Part shown: in pieces, positions 62,219 through 64,000 of the stretch
How positions within the stretch are numbered: the first letter of the stretch is position 1
Layout of the letters: the number at the start of each line of letters is the position of its first letter
Origin: Bacillus sp. FSL H8-0547
GTDB lineage: Bacteria; Bacillota; Bacilli; Bacillales; Bacillaceae
Direction of reading: 5' to 3'
Length of the DNA stretch: 64,000 nt
NCBI GenBank assembly: GCA_038002745.1
Contig: JBBODD010000001.1
Location: 3,100,001 to 3,164,000, forward strand
Notes under the pieces: model-generated
What the model was told of the DNA's origin: nothing
Databases searched by the model: none
The model's input: the letters and a program-made list of their open reading frames with translations, nothing else
Made by a program: the position numbers and the translations under genes

Positions 62219-62476
62219 TCCGCTTTTCGTGTTGTCCAGCTCCGCCTCCCAGCCCTTCCGTCAGAACAAAATCCCCCAAAAAGTCAAACCCGGACTTTTC
62301 GGGTGATTTCTTTTCTGCCTGTCAGGGCTAAACGGTCGGCTCCGCTTTTCGTGTTGTCCAGCTCCATCGCCCAACTCCTCGTCCAGAACGGCTCCGCCGC
62401 AAAAAGCAAACCCGGCTTTTTCCGTCGGATCCTTTTCTGTCCTTCGGAGCTAACCGGGCGATTCCGCTTTTCGGTG
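62213..62476. repeat. Second array of the ~122-bp hairpin element (2 units plus terminal stub)
   Basis: The TCCGCTTTTC junction has its CCG at 62220, 62342 and 62464 (period 122). Inner stems are CCCAAAAAGTC / GACTTTTCGGG in the first unit and CCGCAAAAAGC / GCTTTTTCCGTCGG in the second, both around a CCG-containing loop. It is the same family as 6502-6888. It starts inside the last 53-bp unit and ends shortly before eight C (62484-62491), 44 bases upstream of yqgE. Confidence 0.9.
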
Positions 62477-62534
62477 CATATCTCCCCCCCCTTTACACAG
62501 ACTAATTAGTAGCTGATGAAGGGGAGTTTTAGGT

Positions 62535-63830
62535 ATGTCTAAGCTGCAGAAAGTCTTTGGTAATGTGGAAGTTAACCGTGATTTGCTTCTGCTTCTGACG
62601 ATTGGGGGCATGTATTCTTTAGGGATTGCCCTCTCGAATGCTTTTGTTAATGTGTATTTGTGGAAGCAGTCCGGCAGTTTTTTGGATTTAGGGATCTATA
62701 ATCTGACGATTGTAATCATGCAGCCCATTACATTTATTATTGCCGGGAGATGGGCAAAAAAAATTGACCGGGTGATTGTGTTTCGTCTTGGTGTTGCATT
62801 CCTGGCTGTATTTTATCTGTCTGTTCTCTTAATTGGGGACAGGGCAGCAGACAATTTGATTTTGCTTGGAGGTCTTCTTGGGATAGGCTCAGGTTTTTAC
62901 TGGCTTTCCTTTAATGTACTGACATTTGAAATTACAGAACCTGAGACAAGGGACTTTTTTAACGGATTTTTAGGGGTCATGACTTCCTCTGCTGGAATGA
63001 TCGGCCCGATTGTCGCCGGTTTTGTCATCTCAAGGCTTGCAGGAGACACGGGATACAAAACAATCTTTTCCCTGTCGCTTGCCCTGTTTTTTTGTGCAGT
63101 GATTCTAAGTCTCTTCTTAAAAAGAAGGCATGCAAACGGGCGTTTTCTGCTTATGGATGTTTTAAAAGAGAGAAAGCGGAATATGAACTGGCGCATGATT
63201 ACGAACGCTCACTTCTTTCAGGGGCTCAGGGAAGGGACATTTATTTTTGTCATTGGAGTCCTTGTTTTTATCACGACCGGCAGCGAACTTGCTCTGGGGA
63301 AGTATGGGCTGATTAACTCTGCGGTTGCTTTCGTTTTTTATTATCTGGCTACAAGGATGATTACGAAGAAAATGAGGAAGAAATTTATCCTGGCAGGGGG
63401 AATTCTGCTTTATGCCTCCATTTTCCTGCTCCTGTTTGATCTGACCTATGCAAAGCTCATCATCTATGCGATTTCCATTGCGGTCGCCTATCCGCTTCTG
63501 CTTGTTCCCTACATTTCATTGACCTACGATGTGATTGGTCGGTCATGGAACGCGGGAGAAGCAAGGATCGAATACATTGTCGTCAGAGAACTGTTTTTAA
63601 ACATGGGAAGAATTACATCCATTCTGCTGTTTATTCTTTCTGTCACGCTATTCGATGAGAAACAGAGCATTCCTTTTCTGCTTGCCATCATAGGGGCAGG
63701 GCACAGCTGTATTTATTTTTTCATCAGGAAGGTTTCGCTGCCTGAAACAAATGAACCCATTGATAAAAAAGAAGTTAACGGACAGAAAAAAATGCCTGAG
63801 CCGAACCTTGTAGATGGAGAAAGCAGCTGA
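62535..63830 (+). CDS. yqgE: YqgE, major facilitator superfamily membrane protein
   Basis: A 431-residue protein with about twelve helices (first LLLLLTIGGMYSLGIALSNAFVNVYLW) and a central cytoplasmic loop (about 195-220, KRRHANGRFLLMDVLKERKRN). No substrate motif is recognisable; the family member YqgE of B. subtilis is an uncharacterised transporter. GAAGGGGAG stands before ATG 62535. It lies between sodA and pbpA, as in B. subtilis, but here behind the repeat island. Confidence 0.87.
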   Translation: MSKLQKVFGNVEVNRDLLLLLTIGGMYSLGIALSNAFVNVYLWKQSGSFLDLGIYNLTIVIMQPITFIIAGRWAKKIDRVIVFRLGVAFLAVFYLSVLLIGDRAADNLILLGGLLGIGSGFYWLSFNVLTFEITEPETRDFFNGFLGVMTSSAGMIGPIVAGFVISRLAGDTGYKTIFSLSLALFFCAVILSLFLKRRHANGRFLLMDVLKERKRNMNWRMITNAHFFQGLREGTFIFVIGVLVFITTGSELALGKYGLINSAVAFVFYYLATRMITKKMRKKFILAGGILLYASIFLLLFDLTYAKLIIYAISIAVAYPLLLVPYISLTYDVIGRSWNAGEARIEYIVVRELFLNMGRITSILLFILSVTLFDEKQSIPFLLAIIGAGHSCIYFFIRKVSLPETNEPIDKKEVNGQKKMPEPNLVDGESS

Positions 63831-63904
63831 CACGGCATATGACAATCGTGTTACAACTGTCGAAAATAATAGAAATTAGTCGATTTTTTTCATAAACTAG
63901 AGGA

Positions 63905-63927
63905 TAGACACCATGTTATGGTGTCTA
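63905..63927 (+). terminator. Hairpin after yqgE
   Basis: Perfect 10-bp stem TAGACACCAT / ATGGTGTCTA with a GTT loop, followed by TTTCAATTTTC: a moderate terminator. Confidence 0.6.
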
Positions 63928-63970
63928 TTTCAATTTTCGGAACCTGATATCGACAATAAGGCGGTGCAGC

Positions 63971-64000
63971 ATGACAAAGAAAAAGAAACGGACAGTCCCG
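63971..64000 (+). CDS. pbpA: Start of a gene cut by the window edge, probably penicillin-binding protein 2A
   Basis: ATG 63971 after AAGGCGGTG starts MTKKKKRTVP, and the frame runs open to the last base. A short basic cytoplasmic tail fits a class B penicillin-binding protein, and pbpA follows yqgE in B. subtilis. Only ten residues are visible, so the assignment is from gene order. Confidence 0.5.
   Translation, partial: MTKKKKRTVP

Noticed and set aside
61670-62279. Three overlapping minus-strand open frames of 140-187 codons
   Set aside because: They are produced by the 53-bp repeats having no stop in any minus frame; starts lie in repeat DNA without ribosome binding sites, and products are mere rotations of one another.

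Overview
The window is a chromosomal stretch of a Bacillaceae-type, endospore-forming Firmicute, probably Bacillus in the broad sense or a close genus such as Metabacillus. The evidence is gene order that follows the Bacillus subtilis comEC-to-pbpA region almost gene by gene, sporulation genes (gpr, spoIIP, yqfC, yqfD), a perfect CIRCE operator before hrcA, a glycine T-box before glyQS, a SigW-type promoter before yqeZ-floA-yqfB, and AGGAGG-like ribosome binding sites with frequent GTG and TTG starts. Genus is inference; no rRNA or tRNA gene is present.

Layout. 1-6.3 kb: end of comEC, yqzM, holA, rpsT, gpr, spoIIP, yqxA. 6.3-6.96 kb: a non-coding tandem array upstream of lepA. 7-18.4 kb: lepA, hemW, then the heat-shock cluster hrcA-grpE-dnaK-dnaJ-prmA-rsmE-mtaB, with a 136-bp dispersed repeat between dnaK and dnaJ and a second copy before deoC. 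18.8-31.3 kb: deoC, yqeW, rpsU, yqeY, the SigW-type operon yqeZ-floA-yqfB, yqfC-yqfD, phoH, pgpH, ybeY, dgkA, cdd, era. 31.4-41.1 kb: yqzL, recO, T-box, glyQS, ccpN, ppsR, yqxD, dnaG, sigA. 41.4-54 kb: an acyl-CoA dehydrogenase, cccA, trmK, yqfO, ispH, yqfQ (VrrA-like), cshB, nfo, yqfT, yqfU, the zinc cluster znuC-znuB-zur, yqfW, yqfX. 54-64 kb: ispG, yqfZ, a chemoreceptor, yqgB, a phosphate/sodium symporter with a PhoU-like tail, yqgC, sodA, a large repeat island, yqgE and the first codons of probable pbpA.

Function. Most of the window is core machinery: replication (holA, dnaG), transcription (sigA), translation and RNA modification (rpsT, rpsU, lepA, prmA, rsmE, mtaB, trmK, ybeY, era, glyQS, cshB), protein folding (hrcA operon), DNA repair (recO, nfo), isoprenoid synthesis (ispG, ispH), membrane and envelope stress (floA operon), cyclic-di-AMP turnover (pgpH), sporulation and germination, and zinc and phosphate uptake. 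Compared with the B. subtilis order as I recall it, genes that look added are deoC, acd, the chemoreceptor and the large symporter.

I see no IS element, prophage, CRISPR array or defence island, and no clear new protein system. The least explained DNA is non-coding: (i) eight exact-period 53-bp tandem units after sodA with a two-unit higher-order pattern; (ii) two tandem arrays of a ~122-bp hairpin element, before lepA and before yqgE, each ending in a run of eight C, one of which lies in the spacer of the predicted lepA promoter; (iii) two copies of a 136-bp structured repeat. All coordinates, motif matches and foldings were read by eye; no database search or folding program was run.
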